A stretch of DNA of 64,000 bases, taken from the NCBI RefSeq assembly GCF_016892765.1, contig NZ_JAFEMD010000003.1, forward strand, positions 1 to 64,000, given 5' to 3'. The stretch is from Microvirga arvi. Lineage in GTDB: Bacteria; Pseudomonadota; Alphaproteobacteria; Rhizobiales; Beijerinckiaceae. Under the pieces are notes generated by a model. That model was not told the origin of the DNA, made no database searches, and saw only the letters and a program-made list of their open reading frames with translations. A program made the position numbers and the translations under genes. This document shows, piece by piece, positions 54,675 to 63,993 of this stretch; the first letter of the stretch is position 1; each line of letters begins with the position of its first letter.

Positions 54675-55478
54675 ATGTCCAAGCTTCTCGTCAAACCGTC
54701 GAAGCCCGGCGACAACGGGCGCATCCACGCCATCACGCCGCAATCGGCCGGGTGGACCTATGTGGGGTTCGAGGTCTACCAGCTCAAAGGCGGGCAGAGA
54801 TTGAAGCAAGCGACAGGTGACCGGGAGGCCTGCATCGTCATGCTCTCCGGCAAGGCCCGCGTGGCGGCTTCCGGCCAGGATTTCGGCGTCATCGGCGGGC
54901 GAGCCTCGCCGTTCGAGCCGGATCCGTGGTCGCTCTATGCGCCGGCCCGCTCCGAATGGTCGCTGCAGGCCGAGACGGATTGCGAAATCGCAATCTGCAC
55001 CGCTCCCGCCGAGGGCAAGCTGCCCGCGCGGGTGATCGGTCCGGATCAGGTCGGACAGGAGTCGCGCGGCAAGGACACCAACACGCGTCACGTGCGCAAT
55101 ATCCTGCCTGAGACGGAAGCGGCGGAAAGCCTGCTCGTGGTCGAGGTCATCACGCCCTCGGGCCATTGGTCGAGTTATCCGCCCCACAAGCACGACCGGG
55201 ACATGCTGCCTCACGAGTCGCTGCTGGAGGAGACCTATTACCACCGCCTCAACCCGCCCTCGGGCTTTGCCCTGCAGCGGGTCTATACCGACGATCGCTC
55301 CCTCGACGAGACCCTGGCGGCCGCCAACGGTGACGTGGTGCTGGTCCCGAAGGGCTATCATCCGGTCGGGGCGCCCCACGGCTACGAGCTCTATTATCTC
55401 AACGTAATGGCCGGCCCGAAGCGGATCTGGAAGTTCCACAACGACCCGGATCACGAGTGGATGCTGAAACAGGCCTGA
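54675..55478 (+). CDS. iolB: 5-Deoxy-glucuronate isomerase
   Basis: 267-aa cupin enzyme that isomerises 5-deoxyglucuronate to 5-dehydro-2-deoxygluconate, the IolC substrate. Metal-binding segment HWSSYPPHKHDRDMLPHESL, then EETYYHRLNPPSGFALQRVY and VLVPKGYHPVGAPHGYELYY. It is 11 bases after iolE and preceded by GGGAGAG. Last gene of the iol operon; a short TGCCTGA/TCAGGCA hairpin (55499-55516) follows without a T-run. Confidence 0.95.
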   Translation: MSKLLVKPSKPGDNGRIHAITPQSAGWTYVGFEVYQLKGGQRLKQATGDREACIVMLSGKARVAASGQDFGVIGGRASPFEPDPWSLYAPARSEWSLQAETDCEIAICTAPAEGKLPARVIGPDQVGQESRGKDTNTRHVRNILPETEAAESLLVVEVITPSGHWSSYPPHKHDRDMLPHESLLEETYYHRLNPPSGFALQRVYTDDRSLDETLAAANGDVVLVPKGYHPVGAPHGYELYYLNVMAGPKRIWKFHNDPDHEWMLKQA

Positions 55479-55547
55479 GACCGTCTGTCGCTTGATCCTG
55501 CCTGACCTTTCAGGCATGAGGCGAGCATTGTTTCCTGAAGAGGCCCC

Positions 55548-55745
55548 ATGTTCTGGTCGGATCTCGCCTCGCGCGCCTTCAAGACCGCGATCGCGCTCAC
55601 GAGCGCGATCGTGATGGACTACGCGTTCCTGGACGGGCGCATGACGCGTCAGGCCGTGAAGGGGATCGAGCGCATGGCCGCCGATGCACCGGTCCTCATC
55701 GACCGTCTCGTCACGAGCGCCCTCAACATCAAGTGGGACCGCTGA
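55548..55745 (+). CDS. Small hypothetical protein
   Basis: 65 aa with an amphipathic to hydrophobic N-terminal helix (SRAFKTAIALTSAIVMDYAF) and a charged C-terminus. GAAGAGG stands five bases before the ATG. It overlaps the end of the convergent kinase-like gene by 17 bases. I recognise no family; expression is uncertain. Confidence 0.45.
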   Translation: MFWSDLASRAFKTAIALTSAIVMDYAFLDGRMTRQAVKGIERMAADAPVLIDRLVTSALNIKWDR

Positions 55746-56763
55746 CAACCTCCAGCGCCATTCCGGCCATCATCGGCACGGCCTCGCCCATGCGGCGGGC
55801 GCGCTCCGGGTTGGAGGCATTGCCGTCGAGGGAACGCTTGTAGACGCCTTGGAGAATGGCGGCGAGGCGGAAGAAGCTGAAGGCGAGATAGAACGGCCAG
55901 TGGCCGATCACCTCGGTTCCGGTCCGCCGGCAATAGAGCTCGACATATTCGGCCTCCGTCGGAATGCCATGAGCCTTCCTGTCGATGCCGCCCAGGCCGC
56001 GGAACGCTCCCTCAGACGGGAGTCGCCACTGCATGCATTGATAGGCGAGATCGGCCAGGGGATGGCCCAGGGTGGACAGCTCCCAGTCGAGCACCGCCAG
56101 GATGCGCGTTCCTGCCGGCTCGAAGATCATGTTGTCGAGGCGGTAATCGCCATGGACGAGGCTCACGCGGCCGTCATCCTCCGGCATGCTGCGCTCGAGC
56201 CAGGTGATCAGTTCGTCCATCGCAGGAATCGGGTGGGTCTCGGAGGCGCGATACTGCCCGGTCCAGCGGGCGATCTGACGCTCGAAATAGCTTCCCGGCC
56301 TGCCGTAATCGGCAAGGCCGACGGCTGCGGGGTTGACCCCATGCAGGGCGGCGAGCGCGCCGTTCATGGAATCGTAGATCGCGGTGCGTTCCTCCGGGCG
56401 AAGATCAGGCAGCTTGCCGTCCCAGAAAATCCGCCCCTCCACGTAATCCATCACGTAGAACATGGACCCGATGATCGCTTCATCCTCGCACAGATGCAGG
56501 ACGCGCGGCACAGGCACATCGGCCTGCGCCAAGGCAGCCATGATCCTGTACTCGCGATCGACGGCGTGAGCCGATTTCAGCAGCGCCCCCGGCGGTTTGC
56601 GCCGCAGGACGAAGCGGCCCTGCGTGGATGTGATGAGAAAGGTCGGATTCGATTGGCCACCGGCGAACTTCTCTGCACCCGTGAGGCGGCCGAAGCCTGG
56701 AATGGTCGCTGCGAGATAGGGGCCGAGGCGTTCCGTGTCGAGATGGGCTGCTTGCGCTGTCAT
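55729..56763 (-). CDS. APH-family phosphotransferase, ACAD10/11 N-terminal-like
   Basis: 344-aa kinase-like protein. N-lobe motif KFAGGQSNPTFLI, catalytic loop LVHGDYRLDNMIFE near residue 196 and the Mg-binding VLDWELSTLGHPLADLAYQC near 215 are intact, so it should be active. The group resembles the kinase domain fused to acyl-CoA dehydrogenase in ACAD10/11 and the bacterial LvaA, which phosphorylates 4-hydroxyacyl-CoA. Start at 56763 lies six bases after the MaoC stop; an ATG at 56796 would overlap it. Last gene of the minus-strand carboxylic-acid cluster. Confidence 0.87.
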   Translation of the reverse strand: MTAQAAHLDTERLGPYLAATIPGFGRLTGAEKFAGGQSNPTFLITSTQGRFVLRRKPPGALLKSAHAVDREYRIMAALAQADVPVPRVLHLCEDEAIIGSMFYVMDYVEGRIFWDGKLPDLRPEERTAIYDSMNGALAALHGVNPAAVGLADYGRPGSYFERQIARWTGQYRASETHPIPAMDELITWLERSMPEDDGRVSLVHGDYRLDNMIFEPAGTRILAVLDWELSTLGHPLADLAYQCMQWRLPSEGAFRGLGGIDRKAHGIPTEAEYVELYCRRTGTEVIGHWPFYLAFSFFRLAAILQGVYKRSLDGNASNPERARRMGEAVPMMAGMALEVVSGPT

Positions 56764-56768
56764 GGGTT

Positions 56769-57245
56769 TCAACCAAGCACGGCGAGAGTGATCCACTCGG
56801 CCGCGAGAGCCGGCTTGTCCGATCCCTCGATCTCGACGGTGACCTGATAGCGCAGCACCGCTTGCGAAGCGGGCCGCATCGAAACGTCGGCGAGGGAGAA
56901 GCGCCCCCTCACCCGCGCTCCCACCGGGACAGGCGAAAGGAAGCGGACCCGGTCCAGGCCGTAGTTGATCCCCATGACTCGATCCTTGATCACCGGCAGC
57001 GCCTCCTGCCCCATGGCGGAGAGTAGCGATAGGGTGAGAAAGCCGTGCGAGACGGTGCCGCCGAAGGGCGTCTCCGCCCGTGCGCGTTCAGGATCCACGT
57101 GAATGAACTGATGGTCCTCGGTCACGGCCGCGAAGCGGTCGATTCTGGCCTGGTCGATCGCCTTCCATGACGAGACACCGACCTCCTGCCCGATCCGGCT
57201 CTTCAGGTCATCGAGGGAGACTGACACGGGCGCATGCGCGTTCAT
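56769..57245 (-). CDS. MaoC family (R)-specific enoyl-CoA hydratase
   Basis: 158-aa hot-dog-fold protein. The hydratase motif is VTEDHQFIHVDPERARAETP, then FGGTVSHGFLTLS, with Asp44 and His49 as the expected catalytic pair. It would hydrate a trans-2-enoyl-CoA in the degradation of the acid activated by the upstream ligase. Its start overlaps the SDR stop as ATGA. Confidence 0.9.
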   Translation of the reverse strand: MNAHAPVSVSLDDLKSRIGQEVGVSSWKAIDQARIDRFAAVTEDHQFIHVDPERARAETPFGGTVSHGFLTLSLLSAMGQEALPVIKDRVMGINYGLDRVRFLSPVPVGARVRGRFSLADVSMRPASQAVLRYQVTVEIEGSDKPALAAEWITLAVLG

Positions 57246-58072
57246 TCCGTCGCCTCTCCGAAGATCTTGTGCCCCGTCTCCACGCCGATGCCGCCGTCGA
57301 GGGGAATGATGGCGCCCGTCGTGTAGGCGCCGCCGCGTCCGCAGAGGAACAGGAGCGCTCCCGCGATGTCGTCGGGATGGCCGATGCGGCCGAGAGGCAC
57401 GCTGGCGGCGACCTGCGCGCGCTTGTGCTCGTCGCCCGTGGCGAAGGCCGTCATGCGGCTCTGGAACGGTCCCGGTGCGAAGGCATTCACGGTGATGCGG
57501 CGCGGGGCCAACTCCTTTGCCAGGATGCGCGTGAGATGATGCACTGCAGCCTTGGACGTCGCGTAGGAATAGGCATTGTCGCCGATAGGCGCGGCGCCCA
57601 TGACAGAGCCGAGATTGACGATGCGGGCGGGATCGCCGTCGCTGGCTGCCGCCTCAAGCAGAGGAAGCAGCTGCTGGGTCAAGGTGAAGAGCCCCGCCAC
57701 GTTGACCGAGAACACACCGTCCCAGGCTTTGTGCGGAAAGCGCTCCAGCGGCTCGCCCCAGGTCTTGCCGGCATTGTTGACGAGGATGTGAAGGTGCGGG
57801 GTCCGCGCCTTCACCTCGGAAGCCACAGCCATCACGCCGGCTTCGGTCCCCACATCGCCGGCAAAGCCTTCCGCCGTGCCGGCGGCGTCGAGCGCATTCA
57901 GCTCCCGCGCCACGGCCTCGCAGGCCTCGCCCTTGCGCGAGGCGATCAGCACGCGCGCGCCGGCCCGCACGAGGGCCTCGGCGATCATGCGGCCGATGCC
58001 CGTGGCGCCTCCGGTCACGAGCGCCGTCTTGCCCGCGACCGAGAACAGTGAGCCGAGGTAATCCTGAGCCAT
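57242..58072 (-). CDS. SDR family oxidoreductase
   Basis: 276-aa classical short-chain dehydrogenase. Cofactor motif TALVTGGATGIGRMIAEAL near residues 17-35, NNAG near 100, catalytic Ser in LGSVMGAAPIGDNAYSY and the YATSKAAVHHL Tyr/Lys pair. Likely NAD(P)-dependent 3-hydroxyacyl-CoA or alcohol dehydrogenase. I start at 58072, seven bases after the ligase stop; an ATG at 58102 with AAGGA before it would add ten residues and overlap the ligase. Confidence 0.9.
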   Translation of the reverse strand: MAQDYLGSLFSVAGKTALVTGGATGIGRMIAEALVRAGARVLIASRKGEACEAVARELNALDAAGTAEGFAGDVGTEAGVMAVASEVKARTPHLHILVNNAGKTWGEPLERFPHKAWDGVFSVNVAGLFTLTQQLLPLLEAAASDGDPARIVNLGSVMGAAPIGDNAYSYATSKAAVHHLTRILAKELAPRRITVNAFAPGPFQSRMTAFATGDEHKRAQVAASVPLGRIGHPDDIAGALLFLCGRGGAYTTGAIIPLDGGIGVETGHKIFGEATE

Positions 58073-58079
58073 CGGCCGG

Positions 58080-59723
58080 TCACGCGGCCGTGGGAAGGAC
58101 ATAGTCCTTAAGGATCTTGCGCAGCTCGAGCTTTGAGGTCTTGCCCGTCGCCGTCAGCGGAATGCTCTCCACGAACAGCACGTCGTCGGGCACCTGCCAG
58201 CTCGCCACCTTATTGGTGAGATAGGCCAGGATCTCGTCCTTTGCAGGCTGCGCATCCGGCTTCGGCACGACCACGAGAAGCGGTCGCTCGCCCCAGCGCG
58301 GATGCGGCATCGCCAGAACGGCACAATTGGCAACGCCCGGCGCGCCCATGGCTGCGTTCTCAAGATCGATAGAGGAGATCCACTCGCCGCCCGACTTCAC
58401 GAGATCCTTCGTGCGGTCGACGATCTGCAGGAACCCGTCGGGGGTGATCTTGGCCACGTCGCCGGTCCTGAACCAGCCTTCCGCATCGAGCGCCTGGGCG
58501 GTGGCCGCTTCGTTGTTGTAGTAGCCCGACGCGATCGAAGGCCCGCGCACGCAGAGCTCGCCGAAGGCCACACCGTCCTTCGGCAGTTCCTTGCCGTTCT
58601 CGTCGACAATCTTCATGTCCACCATGAAGAGACGACGACCCTGGCGCACCTTGAGAGCGACCTTCTGGTCGAAGGGCAGCTGCTCCATCTCAGGGCTCAG
58701 CATGCCGAATGTGCCGATGGGGCTCATCTCGGTCATGCCCCAGCCGTGGCAGACGCTGATGCCGTAATCCCGCTCGAAGGCTTCGATCATGGGCTGCGGC
58801 GCGGCCGAGCCGCCGATGATCACGTAATCGAGCCCTTCCGGTTTGCGGCCCCTCTGCTTCATCTCGTGGAGAAGCCCGAGCCAGACGGTCGGCACGCCCC
58901 AGCTGCTGTCAACCTTCTCGGCCTCCATGAGATTGAAGAGGCTCGCGCCATCGAGCTTTGCGCCGGGGAAGATCAGGGAAGTGCCGGAGAGCGGCGCCGA
59001 ATAGGGCAGTGCCCAGGCGTTGACGTGAAAGAGCGGCACGACGGGAAGGATCTTCTTCCCCATGCCGAAATAGCGCGAAGCCCCGATGACCGATGTCATG
59101 GCGTGGATCACCTGCGAGCGGTGCGAGTAGAGCACACCCTTGGGCTCGCCCGTGGTGCCGGAGGTGTAGCTGAGCGCCGCGGCGGTGTTCTCGTCGAGGT
59201 CGGGCCAGGTGATCGTCTCGGGCTGTCCGGTCAGCAGGTCCTCATAGCATTTAAGGCCATCGAGCCCCTCCTGCGCCGGCATCGTCTCGCGGCCGGTCAT
59301 CGCCACGTAGGTGATGTTCTGGGGCAGCTTGGGGCGCAGGGCAGCGACAAGCGGCGCGAAGGTGATGTCGAAGAAGAGCGCCGTGTCTTGGGCGTGATTG
59401 ACGATATAGACGAGCTGCTCGGGAAAGAGGCGCGGGTTGATGGTGTGGCAGACAGCCCCGATGCCGGAAATGGCGTAGTAGAGCTCGAAGTGCCGGTAGC
59501 CGTTCCAGGCCAGCGTCGCCACGCGATCGCCCGGCTTGACGCCGAGCGCGCGCAGCCCATGCGCCAGCTGGGCAACGCGCTTGTGAATGTCCTTGTAGGT
59601 GGTGCGATGGATGCCGCCTTCGGTGGTCACCGAGACGATCTCCGTGTTGGCGTGAACTTCCGCTGCCAGATCGATGATCGCCGGGATCGACAGCGGCCGA
59701 TCCATCATCATTCCCTTCAACAT
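58080..59723 (-). CDS. Medium/long-chain acyl-CoA ligase (AlkK-like)
   Basis: 547-aa adenylate-forming enzyme that activates a carboxylic acid to its CoA thioester. P-loop [16 protein letters not shown] near residue 180, [14 protein letters not shown] near 328, [19 protein letters not shown] near 420, and the catalytic C-terminal lysine region [15 protein letters not shown]. The N-terminus ([20 protein letters not shown]) and length match the AlkK group of medium-chain ligases. Start at 59723 follows GGAGGGAAG. It is 37 bases after the thioesterase gene. Confidence 0.9.
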   Translation of the reverse strand: MLKGMMMDRPLSIPAIIDLAAEVHANTEIVSVTTEGGIHRTTYKDIHKRVAQLAHGLRALGVKPGDRVATLAWNGYRHFELYYAISGIGAVCHTINPRLFPEQLVYIVNHAQDTALFFDITFAPLVAALRPKLPQNITYVAMTGRETMPAQEGLDGLKCYEDLLTGQPETITWPDLDENTAAALSYTSGTTGEPKGVLYSHRSQVIHAMTSVIGASRYFGMGKKILPVVPLFHVNAWALPYSAPLSGTSLIFPGAKLDGASLFNLMEAEKVDSSWGVPTVWLGLLHEMKQRGRKPEGLDYVIIGGSAAPQPMIEAFERDYGISVCHGWGMTEMSPIGTFGMLSPEMEQLPFDQKVALKVRQGRRLFMVDMKIVDENGKELPKDGVAFGELCVRGPSIASGYYNNEAATAQALDAEGWFRTGDVAKITPDGFLQIVDRTKDLVKSGGEWISSIDLENAAMGAPGVANCAVLAMPHPRWGERPLLVVVPKPDAQPAKDEILAYLTNKVASWQVPDDVLFVESIPLTATGKTSKLELRKILKDYVLPTAA

Positions 59724-59760
59724 CGTATCTTCCCTCCGTTTTTTGCTTATTCTCAGGAAT

Positions 59761-60240
59761 TTATCGGTGGCTCGCGACTTGTCCAGCCTGACGCAGAGGC
59801 GGCATGGAGGCCTGATCGAGAACGGCAATGGTGGCGAGAGCGACCGCCGTCTGCTTTTCGCGCCCGTCCTTCTCGGTGAACACGTCCGCCGCCACGATGA
59901 TCATGCGGCTGCCGGGTTTGACGACCCGCGAACGGCAGAAGAGCCGGTCACCATCGGCCGGCGAGAACAGGTTGAGCTTGTATTCGGCCGTGAGGACGCC
60001 CTGACCGGGCTTGAGCACCGTGGCGGCGGCAATCGTCGTGCCGTTGTCGATCAGGAAGGCCGTGACGCCGCCGTGAAACAGGCCGTGCTGCTGAAGCAGA
60101 TCATCCCGGCGAGCAACGGAAATCGTCGAGGAGCCGGGCGCCAGCTCGTCGATCTGGGCCCCAACGAGGCGCATGAAGCCCTGGAGGGCCACTCGCTCCC
60201 GGATGCCGGCGGCGCGGCTTTCGAATGGGATTGCATCCAT
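59761..60240 (-). CDS. PaaI/YbgC-type hot-dog thioesterase
   Basis: 159-aa acyl-CoA thioesterase of the PaaI family (HGGVTAFLIDNGTTIAAATV near the catalytic region, TAEYKLNLFSPADGDRLFCR after it). It could recycle CoA from dead-end thioesters made by the adjoining ligase. I start at 60240 because a terminator hairpin of the upstream gene lies at 60262-60297, inside a longer possible N-terminus. Confidence 0.85.
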   Translation of the reverse strand: MDAIPFESRAAGIRERVALQGFMRLVGAQIDELAPGSSTISVARRDDLLQQHGLFHGGVTAFLIDNGTTIAAATVLKPGQGVLTAEYKLNLFSPADGDRLFCRSRVVKPGSRMIIVAADVFTEKDGREKQTAVALATIAVLDQASMPPLRQAGQVASHR

Positions 60241-60261
60241 GCGGATCGCCTGCACCTCTGC

Positions 60262-60297
60262 GGAAAAGGCAGGACCGGCTCTGAGGCCGGCCCTGCC
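60262..60297 (-). terminator. Terminator after the LIV-type binding-protein gene
   Basis: On the minus strand GGCAGGGCCGGCC pairs imperfectly with AGCCGGTCCTGCC over a short loop, then TTTTCC. It lies 12 bases beyond the binding-protein stop, so it separates or attenuates transport from enzyme genes. Confidence 0.85.
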
Positions 60298-60308
60298 CAT
60301 TGGGGATT

Positions 60309-61475
60309 TTACTGGCCGAGGCTTGCGGCCTCGATGGTCTCGACCTTGCCACCTTTGACCACGCCGACGACGATGTTGGCGTTGGTGCCGCCGCGCTCGT
60401 CGACGCTGGTGATGCGCGCGGGGTTCTTCTCCGGCGACAGCTTGCCGTAGGCCTCGCTCAGCTTGGCATGGACCGCCTTCGGGTCGGAGACGCTGCCGGC
60501 AAGCTTCATAGCCTCGGCCACCGCATTGAGGGTCGAGTAATGATAGGATGCTTCCGTGCCCGGGTTGCGGTCGTAGAGCTTCTTGAACTTGGCGATGAAG
60601 CCTTCCGCGCCGGGGCGCTTGTCGTAGATCAGCGGCAGAACGCCGACCGAACCTTCGAGCATATCCATGCCGCCGGTGACGGCCGCCATCTCGTCGAGCT
60701 TGGCCTGATCCATCACCACGAAGCCCCCCTTGAAGCCGAGCTCGCGCGCCTGCTTGGCGACGAGAGCCGTGGGCTCGGAGGCGCCGCCGATGAACAGCAC
60801 ATCGGGGCTCGCCGCCAGCACGCGGCTCACGCCGCTGTAGAAGTCGGTATCCTTGTTGTAGGACATGGGGTTCTCGGCCACGATCTGACCGCCGGCCTTT
60901 GTCCAGGCTGGACCGAAGAGCTGTGCCCAGGCCTTCGCGTAATCATGGTCGCCGCCCGCCATGGCGAGCTTCTTGCCGAAGGTCTTCATCTCCACGTTGA
61001 TGAACGGCTGCACATAGCCCGCAAAGGACGGCGGAATGCGCAAGGTCAGCTTGTTGCCGCGCTCCGTCATATTCGGCACGCTGGTATAGGCGCCGAGGAT
61101 GAAGTTGTCCTGCTCGTTGAAGGCCTGGATCGCGAAGGCGCCGCCGGAATGCGGCGTGAAGATCATCGGCGCGTTGTTCTGCGCCTTCAGGCGCTTCGCG
61201 TTCACGGCCGCTTCGCTGGGCGAGTACTTGTCGTCGAGCGCCACGATGTTGAACTTGTACTTCTTGCCGCCCACATCGAAGCCTCCGGCATCGTTGATCT
61301 CCTTCGCGGCCATTTCCAGGCCGACCAGGGTGTTTTTGCCGTAAAGCGCGGCGCCGCCGCTGAGCGGGCCGGTATAGCCGATATTGACGGTTTCCTGAGC
61401 CGATGCGACGGAGGCGAAGCCGGCGGCGAGCGTGACGGCGCCCGCGGTGTGAACCAGGTGTTTCCAAAGAGCCAT
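60309..61475 (-). CDS. LIV-type ABC transporter substrate-binding protein
   Basis: 388-aa periplasmic binding protein. Signal peptide after MALWKHLVHTAGAVTLAAGF with cleavage near ASA-QETVN, then NIGYTGPLSGGAALYGKNTL typical of the Leu/Ile/Val-binding (PBP type I) fold. ATG at 61475 follows GAGGAGAGG; an upstream TTG at 61580 would place charged residues before the signal. It belongs to the permease-ATPase-ATPase set. Neighbouring ligase genes suggest an organic acid ligand over an amino acid, an inference. Confidence 0.9.
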   Translation of the reverse strand: MALWKHLVHTAGAVTLAAGFASVASAQETVNIGYTGPLSGGAALYGKNTLVGLEMAAKEINDAGGFDVGGKKYKFNIVALDDKYSPSEAAVNAKRLKAQNNAPMIFTPHSGGAFAIQAFNEQDNFILGAYTSVPNMTERGNKLTLRIPPSFAGYVQPFINVEMKTFGKKLAMAGGDHDYAKAWAQLFGPAWTKAGGQIVAENPMSYNKDTDFYSGVSRVLAASPDVLFIGGASEPTALVAKQARELGFKGGFVVMDQAKLDEMAAVTGGMDMLEGSVGVLPLIYDKRPGAEGFIAKFKKLYDRNPGTEASYHYSTLNAVAEAMKLAGSVSDPKAVHAKLSEAYGKLSPEKNPARITSVDERGGTNANIVVGVVKGGKVETIEAASLGQ

Positions 61476-61591
61476 TTGTTTCCTCTCCTCTTGTTCTTTC
61501 TTCACGGCGCAGGAGTTCGACCGTGATCGGCTCCCGTCTCTCTGTTGGCGAACTTTTTTATGGTTCGCAGGCTTCCACAACCGGCGCCGGA

Positions 61592-62299
61592 TCAGGCGCC
61601 GATATAGGCTTTTCGAACACGCTCGTCATTGAGCAGGGTCTCCCGGTCGCCTTCCATGACGATCCGGCCGCTCTCGATGACATAGGCGCGATGGGCGATC
61701 TGCAGGGCGGCATAGGCGTTCTGCTCGGCCAGCAGCACTGTGGTACCCTTGTCGTTGATGGTCTTGATCACGCCTAGCACCTGCTTCACCACGAGAGGCG
61801 CAAGACCCAGCGAGGGCTCGTCGAGCAGCAGGACCTGAGGCCGCCCCATGAGGGCACGGCCGATGGCGACCATCTGCTGCTGGCCGCCGCTTAAAGAGCC
61901 GGCCATGTCGTTCCTCTTGTCGTACAGGATCGGAAACAGCTCAAAGACCTGATCGAGGATCCTGTCCGTTTCTGATCTGTCCTGGCGATGGACATAGGCC
62001 CCGAGCAGCAGGTTCTTGCGCACGGACATTTCGGGAAAGAGCTTGCGCCCCTCCGGGCAATGCACGACGCCGGACTGGACGATCTGGGACGGCTTGCGCC
62101 CCGCGATGTTCTGGTCCTTGAACCAGATGTTGCCGCGGTTGAGCTTGCGCAATCCGCTGATCGCCAGGAACAGCGAACTCTTGCCGGCGCCGTTGGCGCC
62201 CAGCATCACCACGAGCTCGCCGGGCTCCGCATGGATTGTGATCCCGTCGAGCGCGCGGAAGCTGCCGTAATTGAGCTGTGCCCCCTCAAGCCGCAGCAT
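61592..62299 (-). CDS. LivF-type ABC transporter ATP-binding protein
   Basis: 235 aa. Walker A GANGAGKSS near residue 36, signature LSGGQQQMVAIGRALMG near 134, Walker B VLLLDEPSLGLAP near 155, and LAEQNAYAALQIAHR. It overlaps the LivG-type gene by 14 bases, supporting one operon. Second ATPase of the end-of-window importer. Confidence 0.92.
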   Translation of the reverse strand: MLRLEGAQLNYGSFRALDGITIHAEPGELVVMLGANGAGKSSLFLAISGLRKLNRGNIWFKDQNIAGRKPSQIVQSGVVHCPEGRKLFPEMSVRKNLLLGAYVHRQDRSETDRILDQVFELFPILYDKRNDMAGSLSGGQQQMVAIGRALMGRPQVLLLDEPSLGLAPLVVKQVLGVIKTINDKGTTVLLAEQNAYAALQIAHRAYVIESGRIVMEGDRETLLNDERVRKAYIGA

Positions 62300-63050
62300 A
62301 ATCGGCTCCCAGATAGGCTTCGATCACACGCTGATCCGACCGGATCTGCGCGGGCGGGCCCTCGGCGATCATCTCGCCGTGATCAAGCACGACGATCTTG
62401 TCGGCAAGACTCATGATCATGTCCATCTTGTGCTCGATGAGGCAGACGGTCAGCCCTGTTCGGATCATCTTCCGGATCAGCTCGGCGAGACCCAGGGTCT
62501 CCTCCGGGTTGACGCCGCCCGCCGGCTCGTCGAGCAGCACGATCTTCGGGTCGGTGGCAAGCGCCAGAGCAAATGCCACGCGCTTTCTCTCCTCCTGCGA
62601 GATGTCTGCCGCCAGATGGTGCGCGACAGAAGAAAGGCCGACGAAATCGAGCACCTCCTCCGCCTTGGCCCGGCAGCGATGCTCGTCTGCGCGCAGGCGC
62701 TGCGTGTTGAATACCACATCCCAGAAGGTGGACGTGGTACGTAGGCGGTGCCCGACGATCAGGTTGTCGAGCACGGTGGCCTGATCGAAGAGGTTGGTCG
62801 ACTGGAAGGTGCGGGCGACGCCGAGCTTCGCGACTTGGTCCGGCCGCAGGCCCGTCACGTCCTGTCCGTCGAAGAGGATCCGTCCGGCTGTCGGCTTGTG
62901 ATAGCCGCTCACCAGATTGAAGAAGGTGGTTTTGCCGGCGCCGTTCGGGCCGATGATGGCGTTGATGCGGTTCCTCTCGAAGGAGGTGGTCACGTCGCGG
63001 ACTGCAGTCAGCCCGCCGAAGCGCTTGGTGAGGCCCTGGATCTCAAGCAT
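62286..63050 (-). CDS. LivG-type ABC transporter ATP-binding protein
   Basis: 254 aa. Walker A GPNGAGKTTFFNLVSG near residue 36, signature-region DISQEERKRVAFALALATD near 149, Walker B IVLLDEPAGGVNPEE near 170, and LIEHKMDMIMSLADKI. The signature deviates from LSGG (ISQEE), common in LivG proteins. It overlaps the permease gene by eight bases. Confidence 0.92.
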   Translation of the reverse strand: MLEIQGLTKRFGGLTAVRDVTTSFERNRINAIIGPNGAGKTTFFNLVSGYHKPTAGRILFDGQDVTGLRPDQVAKLGVARTFQSTNLFDQATVLDNLIVGHRLRTTSTFWDVVFNTQRLRADEHRCRAKAEEVLDFVGLSSVAHHLAADISQEERKRVAFALALATDPKIVLLDEPAGGVNPEETLGLAELIRKMIRTGLTVCLIEHKMDMIMSLADKIVVLDHGEMIAEGPPAQIRSDQRVIEAYLGADYAAA

Positions 63051-63993
63051 TGCTTCGCACCTCCTGCTGAGATGCCAGAACGGACCTTTGCAGCCGCCTA
63101 TCCTGAACGGAGGCCGCGGCGCGCCTCGCCTGCCGCTGGCGCCAATAGCCGATGAGGCCCTGCGGGAAGTACATGATCAGCAGAATCAGAAGCGGACCGA
63201 ACACGATCATCCGGAAATCCTGCAAGAACTGCAGGGATTGCGTGAGCCAGGTGAGCAGGATCGCGCCCAGCAAAGGCCCGAACAGCGTTCCGATGCCACC
63301 GACGAGGATGAAGGCGATCATGTCGAAGGTGTGGCTCTCCAGTGCCATGGCCGGGCCGATGAAGCGTACGAAGCCGGCATAGAGGGCACCGGCCATGCCG
63401 GCATAGAAGGTGGAGAGCACGAAGGCCAGAACCTTGGTGCGCATCAGGTTGATGCCGAGCGTCTCGGCAAGGTCCTCACCGTTACGGATGGCGATGAAGG
63501 CGCGGCCGAGCAGCGAATGCACGATTCGGCTCATGAACCACAGGCTCAGCACCAGGAAGAACAACACGAGGTAGTACTGCGACCAGGTGTTGTCGAAGCG
63601 GATCGGGCCGAGGCCGGAGGGCGCCGGAATGTCGATGATGCCGACCGTGCCATGGGTCAGCGCGTCCCACTTCTCGATGATGAGATAGATGATGAAGCCG
63701 ACGCAGAGGGTGAAGATCGAGAAGAAGTGGCCTTTGAGCCGCAGCGAGAGGAGACCGGCGAAGAACCCGACGACGGCGCTCAAGGCTCCGGCGAGCACGA
63801 AGGCGATCCAGTAGGGCACGCCGTAATCGACGGTGAGAACACCCACCGTATAGGCGCCGATGGCCATGAAGCCCGCATGGGCCAGGTTGAGCTGGCCCGT
63901 ATAGCCCAGGATGAGGTTCAGGCCCACGGCCGCAATCGCCATGATGTAGGCAAGCGACATTACGTAGATGTAGTAGTCGTTTGCTGCGACCAT
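63043..63993 (-). CDS. LivM-type ABC transporter permease
   Basis: 316-aa inner-membrane permease with about ten segments. LivM motif GYTGQLNLAHAGFMAIGAY near residue 29, coupling region ETLGINLMRTKVLAFVLSTF near 168 and EALIFVGGIGTLFGP-like VGGIGTLFGPLLGAILLTW near 232. The start ATG lies seven bases from the window end; the LivH partner gene should lie just beyond, since no other permease is present here. Confidence 0.9.
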   Translation of the reverse strand: MVAANDYYIYVMSLAYIMAIAAVGLNLILGYTGQLNLAHAGFMAIGAYTVGVLTVDYGVPYWIAFVLAGALSAVVGFFAGLLSLRLKGHFFSIFTLCVGFIIYLIIEKWDALTHGTVGIIDIPAPSGLGPIRFDNTWSQYYLVLFFLVLSLWFMSRIVHSLLGRAFIAIRNGEDLAETLGINLMRTKVLAFVLSTFYAGMAGALYAGFVRFIGPAMALESHTFDMIAFILVGGIGTLFGPLLGAILLTWLTQSLQFLQDFRMIVFGPLLILLIMYFPQGLIGYWRQRQARRAAASVQDRRLQRSVLASQQEVRSNA

